A stretch of DNA of 23,745 nt from Treponema sp. UBA4232. GTDB taxonomy: Bacteria; Spirochaetota; Spirochaetia; Treponematales; Treponemataceae. Shown here in pieces: positions 23,627 to 23,745 of the stretch; the stretch's first letter is position 1, and every line of letters starts with the position of its first letter. The stretch lies in contig DGXM01000022.1 of the NCBI GenBank assembly GCA_002396325.1, forward strand, positions 1-23,745. Direction: 5' to 3'. The translations under genes and the position numbers were made by a program. The notes beneath the pieces are model-generated. The model made no database searches. It saw nothing but the letters and a program-made list of their open reading frames with translations, and had not been told where the DNA came from.

Positions 23627-23745
23627 TTTTCTTTTTTGTATTTGTAAAATGATGCCTCGCTTTTGCGGATTGATTTATCGACTCAATTCAGAATTCTGCA
23701 ATGCGGTCTGCTTGCCGTATGTTTTTATTCGTGCGGAGGGTTCAA

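Noticed and set aside
23627..23745. Possible gene start or terminator at the right edge
   Set aside because: I see an AT-rich stretch with one short palindrome (CAGAATTCTG) but no terminator, promoter or reading frame that I can support.

Overview
The window looks like chromosome from a spirochaete of the Treponema group, probably a host-associated or gut species. This rests on recalled family resemblance, not on a search. The supporting signs are: an ispE-spoVG-tRNA-Gln-rplY neighbourhood; many exported TPR, lipoprotein and coiled-coil proteins without close relatives that I recognise; moderate GC; and intergenic DNA rich in palindromic repeats. No phage, transposase, CRISPR array, toxin-antitoxin or defence gene is visible. 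I did not find a convincing new multi-gene system. The less ordinary material is in the intergenic DNA and in a few envelope proteins.

Layout. Positions 2-1837 hold the 3' part of a very acidic Glu/Pro repeat protein ending in a SPOR domain, followed by a strong terminator. Then come ispE (with a promoter so close to its ATG that the message may be leaderless), spoVG, tRNA-Gln(UUG) and rplY. After a 208-base gap with a palindromic repeat and a terminator comes an apparent operon of tilS, a 721-residue exported protein with EF-hand-like loops, and a lipoprotein trypsin-like protease with a PDZ domain (4038-9233). Positions 9234-9815 are non-coding: a cluster of inverted-repeat modules, then the lepA promoter.

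lepA (9816-11621) is followed by an apparent operon of rpe (again possibly leaderless), an exported TPR/coiled-coil protein, a lipoprotein, and a TPR protein with one membrane span (11665-16099). These three envelope genes are tightly packed and may work together. A gap with two more palindromic elements precedes pdp, which overlaps a recJ-family gene by one base. An exported M23 peptidase starts at TTG and converges on recO (minus strand). After a 293-base divergent gap, a Cache-HAMP-PP2C membrane phosphatase of the RsbU/SpoIIE type runs to 23626.

Functions fall into translation and tRNA maturation (tRNA-Gln, L25, TilS, LepA), isoprenoid and sugar-phosphate metabolism (IspE, Rpe), nucleoside salvage (Pdp), recombination and repair (RecJ, RecO), and cell envelope or signalling (SPOR protein, M23 peptidase, lipoproteins, TPR proteins, PP2C phosphatase).
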